Source: Pontibacter populi
GTDB lineage: Bacteria; Bacteroidota; Bacteroidia; Cytophagales; Hymenobacteraceae
Assembly (NCBI RefSeq): GCF_019336435.1
Contig: NZ_JAHWXQ010000002.1
Span: 186,001-250,000, forward strand
Length of the DNA stretch: 64,000 bases
Reading direction: 5' to 3'
Shown here: one piece after another, positions 18,541 to 28,659 of the stretch
How positions within the stretch are numbered: the first letter of the stretch is position 1
Layout of the letters: each line of letters opens with the position of its first letter
The notes under the pieces: model-generated
The model's database searches: none
What the model saw: only the letters and a program-made list of their open reading frames with translations
Told to the model about the DNA's origin: nothing
Made by a program: the position numbers and the translations under genes

Positions 18541-18707
18541 AAACGCTTAACGCTCGGGAAACCTACAGAGAAACATTATCTAAAGAACCCAAATCACTTC
18601 CACTAACAGAACTGACTATAGAAAAAAAGGCAGATAAGATTCATTTGATACAGCTCGAAAAGCAAACAAAGCAGGACAATAAACTTTAACAATCAACTTC
18701 TAATCCC

Positions 18708-20770
<2,063 letters not shown>

Positions 20771-20777
20771 ACCATAA

Positions 20778-20813
20778 AAAATAGCGCCACCTGTTCTACA
20801 AGTGGCGCTATTT
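20778..20813 (+). terminator. Terminator of ligA
   Basis: AAATAGCGCCAC and GTGGCGCTATTT form a perfect 12-bp stem shortly after the ligA stop. Confidence 0.85.
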
Positions 20814-21260
20814 GCAAAAACAAACAACAAACGAATATTATTGAGCATCAGGTACCGGCAAACACTGCAGCATGCTTCCCTGCAACTGATTTAATACAAA
20901 GAAAGCATCCGGGAATTCCTATCAAAATACATTATACCAACCGCCAAAAACTATAGACAAACTATAGAAAGCAGCCGAGTAATAATTAATCTGATTGATT
21001 TAACAGTTGGCAGATAAAATATCTTAACTCTTAAGGTAAAGAGCTGGGTAGAAAGAGGCAGTTCATCACCCAAGGAATCAGCTTGGTAGTAATTTACCTT
21101 GCGTTGGCAGAGTGCCCGGGCAAATATAGTTATACCTGCATTTATTTTATTTATCTTTATCCTGAAGAGTTTAACAGGCTTTTGTAAGAGCTTCTGTAGT
21201 TTCCATCATTAACACGTTTTTAGCTTGAGCGCATTACCCTTTGTGTTCCCTGAAGTTACT
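20814..21260. other. AT-rich intergenic stretch without a recognised gene
   Basis: About 450 bp between ligA and the histidine kinase gene. It contains two CTATAG motifs (near 20951 and 20963) but no credible ORF, terminator or named RNA. The last 100 bp are AT-rich and probably carry the kinase promoter. Confidence 0.5.
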
Positions 21261-22295
21261 ATGAAAAAGCGATTCCAGATCGTGTTGCATGTTCTTGTAT
21301 GGCTTACTTTCGGGGCCTGGGTGCTGTATTATATTAATGGTAACAAAGCGCTTACACCGCATCGTGTGCTGGATGTAGTGGTGGGTCTGGCTTTCTGGCT
21401 ACTCATTTTTTATGTAAACTGGTCGTACCTGATACCAAAATACCTGGCCCGGAACAAGCTGATGCTGTACATAGCTAATGTTCTGGCCCTGCTCCTGCTA
21501 TATGGTCTGGTAAAATCGCCGCTCGACTTTTATATCTTCAGAGAGTTTAACCCTAACATGAAGGCTGTATTTACCTCGGAGCGCTTACTGCAATACGGTT
21601 TAGGCGGCCTGGTATTGGTTTTTATTAGCTCGGGCCTGAAAGTAACGGGCAACTATATCCGCAACGAGCGGCGTAACAAAGAACTAGAAAACCAGAAACT
21701 GGTGGCAGAACTGGCCTTTTTGAAATCGCAGGTTAACCCCCACTTCCTGTTTAATACGCTCAACAATATTTACTCGCTGGCCTACAAGCAATCGCCTGAA
21801 ACGCCCGATGCCATTATGAAGCTTTCGCTGCTGATGCGCTACATGCTGTATGAGAGCAACGATACATTGGTAAGCCTGCAAAAGGAAGTAGAGCACATTA
21901 ATAACTTTATTGACCTGCAAAAGCTCCGACTGCGCGAACATACAAGTCTGCAGTTTAATGTTGAAGGCGATATCGAAAGCAAACAAATTGCCCCGATGCT
22001 GATGATGACCCTGGTTGAAAATGCCTTTAAGCATGGCCTGGTGAGTAAGAACGAGATCGGGATACTAATCAACCTCAAGGCTTCAGATAACGAACTGCAT
22101 TTCAGCACAGTAAACAACATCAGCACGCATAAGAAACGTGAATTTGGCGGCATAGGACTCGAGAATTTACGGCAGCGTCTGAAACTTCTTTACCCTAACC
22201 GGCATAAGTTAACTTTTGAAGAAAAGGATGGTGTATTTTACGCCTCCATGAAACTATACTTCCATTCCACACACCTAAACACACTAAAACTATGA
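21261..22295 (+). CDS. LytS/YehU-type sensor histidine kinase
   Basis: 344 aa from the ATG at 21261; the frame also opens at an upstream TTG but the extra residues are not needed. Four membrane spans in the first 135 residues (about 9-26, 38-55, 69-85, 112-127) are followed by a short coiled coil and the His_kinase domain with phosphoacceptor His161 in NPHFLFNTLNNIY. The ATPase part has an N box (LVENAFKHGL) and a glycine box (GGIGLENLRQRL). The cue is unknown, since the spans have no recognisable sensor domain. The stop overlaps the start of the response regulator by 4 bp (ATGA), implying translational coupling. Confidence 0.92.
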   Translation: MKKRFQIVLHVLVWLTFGAWVLYYINGNKALTPHRVLDVVVGLAFWLLIFYVNWSYLIPKYLARNKLMLYIANVLALLLLYGLVKSPLDFYIFREFNPNMKAVFTSERLLQYGLGGLVLVFISSGLKVTGNYIRNERRNKELENQKLVAELAFLKSQVNPHFLFNTLNNIYSLAYKQSPETPDAIMKLSLLMRYMLYESNDTLVSLQKEVEHINNFIDLQKLRLREHTSLQFNVEGDIESKQIAPMLMMTLVENAFKHGLVSKNEIGILINLKASDNELHFSTVNNISTHKKREFGGIGLENLRQRLKLLYPNRHKLTFEEKDGVFYASMKLYFHSTHLNTLKL

Positions 22296-23029
22296 TCATC
22301 CGCTGCATTGCCGTAGACGACGAACCTCTTGCCCTTGACATACTCGAAAGCTACATCAGTAAGCTTCCATTTTTACAGTTGGTAAAAACCTGCTCCAGCG
22401 CCACCGAAGCCATGCAGGTACTGCAGGAAGAACAGGTAGACCTCATGTTCCTGGATATTGAAATGCCTGAGCTGACCGGTATACAGTTCCTGAACATACT
22501 GAAAAACCAACCGCTGGTTATTTTTACCACCGCCTACCCCGAGTACGCCATGGAAGGTTTTAACCACGATGCCGTCGATTACCTGCTCAAGCCTATCCCC
22601 TTCGACCGATTCCTGAAGGCTGTAACCAAAGCGCAGGAACGAATGCAGCAGCGTCATCCGAAGCAGACCGAACAAACTATAATTCCGCAGGCCTCCCCGG
22701 CCCACGAGCAGGAGTTCATGTTTGTGAAGGCTGACTACAAAACCATTCGCGTTGATTTTAAAGATATACTCTGGATCGAGGGCCTGAAGGATTACGTGAT
22801 CATACAGACCAAAGACCAGAAGATCATTACGTTGCTATCCATGAACAAGATGATGGAGAAGCTTCCTGATTCTAAGTTCCTGCGCGTACACCGCTCGTTT
22901 ATAGTTTCGCTGCCGAAAATAGATAGTATCGAGAAAAGCCGCATCCGCATAGGCCAGAAAGAAATCCCGATTGGCGAAGTTTACAAAGACCAGTTCCTGA
23001 AGTGGGTGGAAGAGAATAATATAATGTAG
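22292..23029 (+). CDS. LytTR-family response regulator
   Basis: 245 aa. The receiver domain (1-120) has the acidic pocket Asp9/Asp10, phosphoacceptor Asp55 in MFLDIEMPE, a Thr switch (FTTAYPEYA) and conserved Lys in LLKPIPF. The DNA-binding LytTR domain (about 139-240) includes FVKADYKTIRVDF, DYVIIQT and RVHRSFIVSL. Paired with the overlapping kinase, it forms a LytS/LytR-like two-component system that binds paired direct repeats in its targets. Its target genes cannot be inferred here. Confidence 0.94.
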   Translation: MIIRCIAVDDEPLALDILESYISKLPFLQLVKTCSSATEAMQVLQEEQVDLMFLDIEMPELTGIQFLNILKNQPLVIFTTAYPEYAMEGFNHDAVDYLLKPIPFDRFLKAVTKAQERMQQRHPKQTEQTIIPQASPAHEQEFMFVKADYKTIRVDFKDILWIEGLKDYVIIQTKDQKIITLLSMNKMMEKLPDSKFLRVHRSFIVSLPKIDSIEKSRIRIGQKEIPIGEVYKDQFLKWVEENNIM

Positions 23030-23371
23030 GTGGAAGGTAGAATGTGTAATGATTAATTACGGATGAGTACTAAGTAATGTGTAGTTAATTGTAAGTTCTT
23101 CATCACCATTGCTGTGTTATCACCACAAAGTGATCAGGCGGAAGTACAGTTGTTGGTGAAAAGACCAACAACGGCGGAAAAACATATATCACTATGTATA
23201 CATTAACTACTTATTACAGGTCTAGCCAGCAAAATGGCGTAAAAGCAAGATTTGGCTATTACGTACATAGTGCAGATAAGCGTATGTTGTCGTATATACA
23301 GTAGTTGTATGCTATTGAGATTATGAAATCAATAAATTTTGGAATAAGCCTTCTAAGGATACTCCATAAGA
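23030..23371. other. Intergenic stretch with a perfect hairpin, start of the AT-rich cassette-like region
   Basis: No gene recognised in about 340 bp. A perfect inverted repeat GTTGTTGGT (23149-23157) / ACCAACAAC (23164-23172) with a six-base loop is present but has no T tract, so it is not a normal terminator. Base composition shifts towards AT here and stays so to about 27.6 kb. Confidence 0.5.
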
Positions 23372-23566
23372 ATGAATAGAAAATTTATAGGAGTAATTTT
23401 TGTTTTTATAGCGTTTCAGCTGATTGCTATAGCAATAGGTGGTTCTCATGGACATTACCGGCCGAATCCATATAAAATTGAAGATTGGCTGTTTTGTGGG
23501 GCAGTTGCAACATTAACCTATGTGGGGCTAAGATTGCTGTTTTCGAAAAGAGTAAAGAAGAATTAA
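23372..23566 (+). CDS. Small two-span membrane protein
   Basis: 64 aa: a first span at residues 5-23 (IGVIFVFIAFQLIAIAIGG), a short His-rich loop (SHGHYRP), a second span at about 39-57 and a basic KRVKKN tail. I do not recognise the family. It is the first of seven same-strand ORFs in the cassette-like block, and codon use is AT-richer than in the flanking genes. Confidence 0.6.
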   Translation: MNRKFIGVIFVFIAFQLIAIAIGGSHGHYRPNPYKIEDWLFCGAVATLTYVGLRLLFSKRVKKN

Positions 23567-23620
23567 GTAAAACAACCGAATCTAACAGGTTGACATCTAA
23601 ACAGAAATAAGACTAAAAGT

Positions 23621-23902
23621 ATGGTATATAAGTTAATTAGAAAGAACAGAATAATTCTACCACTCATACTGCTAGCAACGGTCAGTCAGATTTTCATCTT
23701 TGGGTTCGGAATAAGGGTACTTATAAACATACTGTTTCAGTTAATAGTATCTTATATCCTAAGCTATGTCTTGACAACTCTTAAGCATAAAAGCTTTCAA
23801 GAAGATTTACAGCTAAAGTTGTGGAATATCATATTTGCTTTCATGGCAACAATGTTATTTATAGCCAATTTTGTTTTTCCTGAATTTGAAGGCTTCAAAT
23901 AA
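23621..23902 (+). CDS. Small membrane protein
   Basis: 93 aa with three hydrophobic segments (about residues 11-28, 30-53, 67-86) and a basic start (MVYKLIRKNR). No known motif. It lies 54 bp after the preceding small membrane protein; the two may form a pair within the cassette-like block. Confidence 0.6.
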   Translation: MVYKLIRKNRIILPLILLATVSQIFIFGFGIRVLINILFQLIVSYILSYVLTTLKHKSFQEDLQLKLWNIIFAFMATMLFIANFVFPEFEGFK

Positions 23903-23979
23903 GTAAATTCAACTCACGGTGAAGTATAAAAACATTGCAGTACTATTTGCAGCCATACCTTAGAAGAAAACAACACCAT

Positions 23980-24042
23980 ACAACAAGGTTCATAGTATAG
24001 GCTGCGGTTTTACCTTGCCCACACTATGCACGAGCACGTTAG
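23980..24042 (+). repeat. attC-like inverted repeat (site a)
   Basis: An outer AAC...GTT pair (CAACAAGG at the left, CACGTTAGC at the right) encloses CATAGTATAGGC (23991-24002) and GCCCACACTATG (24017-24028), complementary at 10 of 12 positions. The layout resembles integron attC recombination sites. It lies just before the lipoprotein ORF. Confidence 0.5.
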
Positions 24043-24056
24043 CTTTAATATTAAAT

Positions 24057-24668
24057 ATGAAAACAATCTTTCAAGCCATTCTGATTGTTCTTGCATTAAG
24101 CTCATGCGATGCTGACGTAAAAACTGAAACTATTAGTCAAACGGCAGTTGATAATTCAAACGCTCAATCAGAACACTTCGCTCAGGCACCGGGAAAAAGC
24201 GAGACTATACAACACAAGAGTAGCAGCTTGATAGGTAAAACGACTGTTGAAATTGAAAGTATGGGGTGGTTTAGTTGCGCTAGCACTCTACTAGATTCTG
24301 AACAAAGCGAGAGCAAGTACGCTGTTTCCCAACTTGCTAAATCACAAAAGGAATGTAGAAACGGAAAAGGAAAGATTCTGCTTGAAAGGTTTGTTAGCAG
24401 AAATGGTAATAAAGCAGTGTTTGAGGTCATAGATGAAATCAACATACAGTCAAACTATCCTGAAAAAGAATATAGTTGGACAACCTGTAAAATGACGGGG
24501 GCTGACGGTGAAGAATTCTATGTGATACACTTCAAGGACCAGCGGCAGGCTGAGCTTACAAAAATCTATGACTTGTGGACTGTAAACCGTATAGCTGGTA
24601 AGTTTGAAAAGGTGAAGAATTCAGAGGGTGTCACTTGCGTTAATCTTGACTACTCTGACAGATTATAA
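24057..24668 (+). CDS. Lipoprotein of unknown function
   Basis: 203 aa from the ATG at 24057, chosen because it begins a lipoprotein signal (MKTIFQAILIVLALSSC). The mature part is polar and Ser/Lys/Glu-rich, with two further cysteines (ECRNG, TCKMTG) and a globular C-terminal half with short strands (KILLERFV, KAVFEVIDE, EEFYVIHF). No domain recognised. attC-like sites lie immediately on both sides. Confidence 0.65.
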   Translation: MKTIFQAILIVLALSSCDADVKTETISQTAVDNSNAQSEHFAQAPGKSETIQHKSSSLIGKTTVEIESMGWFSCASTLLDSEQSESKYAVSQLAKSQKECRNGKGKILLERFVSRNGNKAVFEVIDEINIQSNYPEKEYSWTTCKMTGADGEEFYVIHFKDQRQAELTKIYDLWTVNRIAGKFEKVKNSEGVTCVNLDYSDRL

Positions 24669-24675
24669 ATTCTTA

Positions 24676-24730
24676 TGCTAACCACACCTTTACGGTAGCT
24701 GTTCCACCGCAAAGCTAAGTGCCGTTAGCA
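24676..24730 (+). repeat. attC-like inverted repeat (site b)
   Basis: The clearest of the series: GCTAAC (24677-24682) and GTTAGC (24724-24729) are perfect complements, enclosing CTTTaCGGT (24688-24696) and ACCGcAAAG (24706-24714), an 8-bp stem with one mismatch, plus CAC/GTG. Two stems with an unpaired spacer and terminal GTTAGC match attC architecture. Confidence 0.6.
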
Positions 24731-24759
24731 ATAACCTAAATGCAGGAATTTTAATCAGA

Positions 24760-25284
24760 ATGAAGAAAGGCATCATAATTCTAGGCAGTTCTAATAGTAA
24801 TGGGACTACCAGTCAAATAGCTTCTTTTATTGTCGCAAGAACTGATTTCCCAATCATAGATCTGAATACCAAAATAATTGGAAAATTTGACTATGAATTT
24901 AATAACAGAGATGACGATTTTCTCCCTCTGATCAGGCATATAGTAGAATCCTATCAAATCATCGTTTTTGCCACCCCGGTCTATTGGTATTCCATGAGCG
25001 GGACCATGAAAATTTTCTTTGACCGTCTCTCAGATTGTTTGAAAACAGAAAAAGAAACAGGCAGAAAATTACGAGGAATGGAGATGGCTGTTGTTTGCTG
25101 TGGTTGTGACCAGGAATTAAAAGAAGGGTTTTATATGCCCTTTATTGAAACAGCGAAGTATTTAGGCATGACCTATCAGGGAGATATGTATTGTGTGGAA
25201 GAGAATGGCCTTCCTGTAATCAATGAAGCTGAAGTGGAGGTTTTTTTAAAGGGTGTAAAGGATGAATATTCAATTATATCTTGA
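24760..25284 (+). CDS. Flavodoxin-fold NAD(P)H-dependent oxidoreductase
   Basis: 174 aa of the NADPH-dependent FMN reductase/flavodoxin-like family. The FMN phosphate loop GSSNSNGTTSQ is at residues 9-19, and the second flavin-binding segment FATPVYWYSMSGTMKIFFDRL surrounds residues 70-90. Such enzymes reduce quinones, nitro or azo compounds or supply reduced flavin; the substrate is not readable. Its last 23 bp overlap the start of the next gene, so the two probably moved and are translated together as one cassette. Confidence 0.85.
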   Translation: MKKGIIILGSSNSNGTTSQIASFIVARTDFPIIDLNTKIIGKFDYEFNNRDDDFLPLIRHIVESYQIIVFATPVYWYSMSGTMKIFFDRLSDCLKTEKETGRKLRGMEMAVVCCGCDQELKEGFYMPFIETAKYLGMTYQGDMYCVEENGLPVINEAEVEVFLKGVKDEYSIIS

Positions 25285-26026
25285 TAGGATAAATTACAAA
25301 AGCCAAATTTCTGTAAGCAAAGAAGTGCTTTTTGAGCTTCAGGCGGCTCATTTGTTGAGTATACCTTTCGAGAATTTAGACATTCACTATAACAAAAAGA
25401 TAAAGTTAGACATAGACTCCATTTACAAAAAGGTAGTCCTCAACCGCAGAGGTGGGTTTTGTTATGAATTAAATGGCTTGTTTTACCACCTACTCAAGAA
25501 TATAGGGTTTGACGTAAAAATGGTTTCAGGCAGGGTTTATTCCAAAGACGAGACTTATGGAGCGGAATACGACCACTTGGCTATTGTGGCTAAAATAAAT
25601 GGGGAGAACTATCTGGTAGATGTAGGCTTTGGAAAGTTTTCTTACCAACCACTTAAAATATTACTTGATCTTAACTTGAGCGATGAGTTTGGATTATTCA
25701 GGTTTGACAAGGCCCATGGTGATTACCTGAGGATAAACTTAGTTGAAGAAAATGGAAATTTGGTTCCGCAGTATTTATTTAAAGTAAATGAAAGGGAATT
25801 CTGGGAGTTTGAAGGAATGTGCGAATTCCATCAAACTAGCAAGGAATCGCACTTCACAAGCAAAAAGGTAATTTCCATACTTACCAAAAACGGGCGAAAA
25901 ACGCTTAACAACACGCAAATAAAGATCACCGATGGCGATACCGAGAGCATAATAGATTTTGATGAAGAACTATTCGAATTCTACCTCAAGGAACATTTCA
26001 ATATTGAAATAAAAGGTAATTGCTAA
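25262..26026 (+). CDS. nat: Arylamine N-acetyltransferase
   Basis: 254 aa, normal NAT length. It transfers acetyl from acetyl-CoA to arylamines, hydrazines or similar amines through a cysteine intermediate. The catalytic triad is intact: Cys67 in RRGGFCYELNG, His105 in YDHLAIV, Asp120 in LVDVGFG. The C-terminal barrel-lid part is less conserved. It starts within the preceding oxidoreductase gene, suggesting coupling. Its stop codon overlaps the GCTAAC arm of attC-like site c, as seen in compact integron cassettes. Confidence 0.92.
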   Translation: MNIQLYLDRINYKSQISVSKEVLFELQAAHLLSIPFENLDIHYNKKIKLDIDSIYKKVVLNRRGGFCYELNGLFYHLLKNIGFDVKMVSGRVYSKDETYGAEYDHLAIVAKINGENYLVDVGFGKFSYQPLKILLDLNLSDEFGLFRFDKAHGDYLRINLVEENGNLVPQYLFKVNEREFWEFEGMCEFHQTSKESHFTSKKVISILTKNGRKTLNNTQIKITDGDTESIIDFDEELFEFYLKEHFNIEIKGNC

Positions 26027-26104
26027 CAAGGTGCAAACACAAGCCTCGGCCAATTCCTTCGCTGTCGTTTAATCAAGTACGAATGCGGTTATTGCACACG
26101 TAGC
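26022..26104 (+). repeat. attC-like inverted repeat (site c)
   Basis: GCTAAC (26022-26027, overlapping the nat stop codon) and ACGTAGC (26098-26104) flank the perfect pair GTGCAA (26031-26036) / TTGCAC (26092-26097). It spans 83 bp, within the size range of attC sites. The right core is degenerate. Confidence 0.5.
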
Positions 26105-26124
26105 CCACTACCCACTGACGCAAA

Positions 26125-26742
26125 ATGAAAACAAATAAAATTCATTACATATCAGGCCTGGTAATTATAACTTTTGTTGGCATTCATTTATTTAATCACA
26201 TTTTGAGCATTTGGGGTGCTGCCAGGCATATTGAGATGATGAATGCTTTGCGGCTCTTTTACCGGAACATTTTTATAGAGTCAATTTTACTATTTGCCGT
26301 TTTTGTGCAGATCATTTCAGGGCTCAAACTCTTTAAAGAAAACAGAAAAACAGCAGTTTCTCATTTCGACAAACTACAAATTTGGACAGGTCTATATTTG
26401 GCGATCTTTTTCATAATTCATTTAAGCGCAGTTTTAAGTGGAAGGCTTCTTCTGCAACTGGATACAAACTTTTATTTTGGAGTGGCAGGATTAAATTCGT
26501 TTCCTTTCAACTTGTTTTTTATACCCTATTACGGACTTGCTATAGTTTCATTTTTCGGCCACATGGCTTCAATTCATAATAAAAAAATGAAACAGAATGC
26601 TTTTGGTTTGTCACCAAACAGACAATCAATCGCAATCATAGCTTCCGGATTTATTCTGACCATTGTAATATTTTACGGGCTTACGAATCATTTTAACGGA
26701 GTAACTATACCAAAAGAATACAAAGTTTTAATTGGGAAATGA
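26125..26742 (+). CDS. Multi-span membrane protein, possibly haem-b binding
   Basis: 205 aa with five hydrophobic spans (about residues 8-30, 47-68, 86-106, 125-147, 170-187). Conserved-looking histidines lie inside or next to spans (VGIHLFNHIL, FIIHLSAVL, FFGHMASIH), as in di-haem cytochrome b folds of the succinate dehydrogenase type. I would not name it further. It is a single-gene unit between attC-like sites c and d. Confidence 0.65.
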   Translation: MKTNKIHYISGLVIITFVGIHLFNHILSIWGAARHIEMMNALRLFYRNIFIESILLFAVFVQIISGLKLFKENRKTAVSHFDKLQIWTGLYLAIFFIIHLSAVLSGRLLLQLDTNFYFGVAGLNSFPFNLFFIPYYGLAIVSFFGHMASIHNKKMKQNAFGLSPNRQSIAIIASGFILTIVIFYGLTNHFNGVTIPKEYKVLIGK

Positions 26743-26752
26743 AACGCGAACC

Positions 26753-26830
26753 GCTAACAAGCCATTGCTCAAAATAGGGCGTGCTGGTTTAACAGCTCCT
26801 GCTTAACAGAGCTTTAATTCAACGTAAGGC
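26753..26830 (+). repeat. attC-like sequence (site d, degenerate)
   Basis: GCTAAC (26753-26758) at the left and CGTAAGGC (26823-26830) at the right, with a weak GCTC/GAGC inner pair. It is the weakest of the series and is included because of its position and left core. Confidence 0.35.
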
Positions 26831-26915
26831 TAAAAAACTACACTCTCAACAATACTTAACCCTTAACGGTCCTTTAAAACGACTAAAACGACCTGACTTA
26901 CCAAACAGAAAGACT

Positions 26916-27476
26916 ATGAAAAGCAATGGCACCTCCTGCAAAATTCCTGACAAATCAATATTAAAGAAAGACAGCCAGCTGTTTGACTATAGTGACAGTT
27001 ACCAGGGTTCTTTCTCTGACGATGAAGGGACCATTGACTCAACAAGAGTTGGGATTTTGTTTTTTTCAGGCAAGTCAAAAGTAACGGGTCTTCTATTCGC
27101 CATAAGAAACAAAATTGTGGGATTGTTTGGGCTGAAAACATCCGGGCAGATGAGCGACAGACAGAAGCTGCTTAATCATTTTAAATGCGAACCAGGAGAA
27201 CAGCGTGGGCTTTTCAGAGTGTTTGAAAAGACAGAGAATGAGGTTGTATTAGGTGAGGACGACAAACATTTAAATTTTAGAGTTTCCTTATTCCTCGACA
27301 GAATTTCTGACGACACAGGCAAAAAAAGCCTGACGATAACAACGACAGTGAAATACAACAACCTCCTCGGTCGGGTTTATTTTATATTTGTAAGGCCTTT
27401 CCATAAACTGATTGTTCCGGCGATGTTAAAAGGAATGATTAAACGAATCGAAAGCGAAAAATCAGCGAAGTTCTGA
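26916..27476 (+). CDS. DUF2867 domain protein
   Basis: 186 aa, soluble. The last 110 residues show the DUF2867 pattern: a GEDDKHLNFRVSL strand, a TTTVKYNNLLGRVYF strand and FHKLIVPAMLKGMIKR at the end. The function is unknown; in other proteins the domain follows an NAD-binding part, here absent, so this is the stand-alone form. It lies between attC-like sites d and e. Confidence 0.78.
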   Translation: MKSNGTSCKIPDKSILKKDSQLFDYSDSYQGSFSDDEGTIDSTRVGILFFSGKSKVTGLLFAIRNKIVGLFGLKTSGQMSDRQKLLNHFKCEPGEQRGLFRVFEKTENEVVLGEDDKHLNFRVSLFLDRISDDTGKKSLTITTTVKYNNLLGRVYFIFVRPFHKLIVPAMLKGMIKRIESEKSAKF

Positions 27477-27559
27477 CAAATGGGTTAGGGTAATGACAGG
27501 GTACATGCACTCAGTTCTTCTACTTTATGATTAATCTTATACTGGGCGAGTCAGAAAAA

Positions 27560-27598
27560 TGCTAACAATCAGGCACAACTCAAACCTGCAAACGTTAT
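27560..27598 (+). repeat. attC-like inverted repeat (site e)
   Basis: A short site: GCTAAC (27561-27566), CAGG (27570-27573) / CCTG (27585-27588) and AACGTTAT (27591-27598). It marks the right edge of the cassette-like block, 60 bp before dapA, where base composition returns to the genomic norm. Confidence 0.45.
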
Positions 27599-27661
27599 AA
27601 AAAACAAAAAATTTGCACAAACCAATACATAATCAGAACTTCGTAGTTCATATTTTATAGA

Positions 27662-28531
27662 ATGATTCAGGAAAGATTAAAAGGAACGGGCGTGGCATTG
27701 GTAACGCCTTTTACAAAAGACCTGGCTGTAGATTATAACGGCCTTAAAAAGCTACTGGACTTTGTGCTGGATGGCGGTGTAGATTACCTGGTAATTAATG
27801 GCACCACTGCCGAGTCGGTTACCACCACAGCCGAAGAGAAAAAGCAGATACTGCAAACTATAAAAGAACATGTTAACGGGCGCGTGCCATTGGTTTACGG
27901 CCTTGGTGGCAACAACACCCAGGAACTGCTAAACAGCTTCGCTACTACTGACCTGAATGGTATTGATGCCATCCTTTCGGTTAGCCCATACTATAACAAA
28001 CCGTCGCAGCAGGGCATTTATCAGCATTATGTTGCTATTGCAGATGCATCGCCGGTGCCGGTTATACTATACAACGTGCCGGGTCGTACAGGCAGCAACA
28101 TGACTGCTGAAACAACTTTAAAACTTGCTTCGCACCCAAACATCGTAGCTATAAAAGAAGCATCCGGTAACCTGGAACAATGCATGGCCATTGCCAAACA
28201 CAAGCCAGCCGACTTTCTGCTGATTTCAGGCGACGATGTTCTAACCTTGCCAATGATCTCGATTGGGGCAGTTGGAGTTATTTCGGTGCTGGCAAACGCT
28301 TTCCCGGAGAAGTTCAGCACCATGATCCGCCACGGCTTAAACTATGATTTTGCCAAAGCTTCTGAACTGCTGTACGACTTTGTAGACATAAACCCGCTGA
28401 TGTACGAAGAAGGCAACCCGGTTGGTGTGAAAGCCCTGCTGGAGCGTTTCGGCGTTTGCGAACCTGCCGTTCGTATGCCTTTGGTTGAAGCCTCTGCCGG
28501 TCTCCGCGACAGGTTATATAAACTGATCTAA
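27662..28531 (+). CDS. dapA: 4-hydroxy-tetrahydrodipicolinate synthase
   Basis: 289 aa. It condenses pyruvate with aspartate semialdehyde in lysine/diaminopimelate synthesis. It is a TIM barrel with Schiff-base Lys165 (VAIKEASGN), Tyr137 in YNVPGRTG and the NGTTAES motif at 46-52 (with Thr48/Thr49). The start ATG at 27662 gives the standard MIQERLKGTGVALVTPF beginning. It is monocistronic, with a strong terminator. It borders the cassette-like region and is probably the ancestral neighbour of the LytTR regulator before cassette insertion. Confidence 0.95.
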   Translation: MIQERLKGTGVALVTPFTKDLAVDYNGLKKLLDFVLDGGVDYLVINGTTAESVTTTAEEKKQILQTIKEHVNGRVPLVYGLGGNNTQELLNSFATTDLNGIDAILSVSPYYNKPSQQGIYQHYVAIADASPVPVILYNVPGRTGSNMTAETTLKLASHPNIVAIKEASGNLEQCMAIAKHKPADFLLISGDDVLTLPMISIGAVGVISVLANAFPEKFSTMIRHGLNYDFAKASELLYDFVDINPLMYEEGNPVGVKALLERFGVCEPAVRMPLVEASAGLRDRLYKLI

Positions 28532-28547
28532 ACTATAGTTTAACTAT

Positions 28548-28587
28548 AAAACAGAAAAGCCAGGTGATGAACCTGGCTTTTCTGTTT
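28548..28587 (+). terminator. Terminator of dapA
   Basis: AAACAGAAAAGCCAGG and CCTGGCTTTTCTGTTT form a perfect long stem with a short loop. Confidence 0.87.
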
Positions 28588-28659
28588 TCTGAGGAGTTGT
28601 AAGTAGAGCATTGCCCTCGTCCGCTTCCAGTGAGCACAGGCAAGTACAGCTAACTATAG

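Noticed and set aside
23030..27660. An IntI integrase or a transposase as driver of the cassette-like block
   Set aside because: None of the ORFs on either strand shows a tyrosine recombinase or DDE signature; any mobilising enzyme must be elsewhere or lost.
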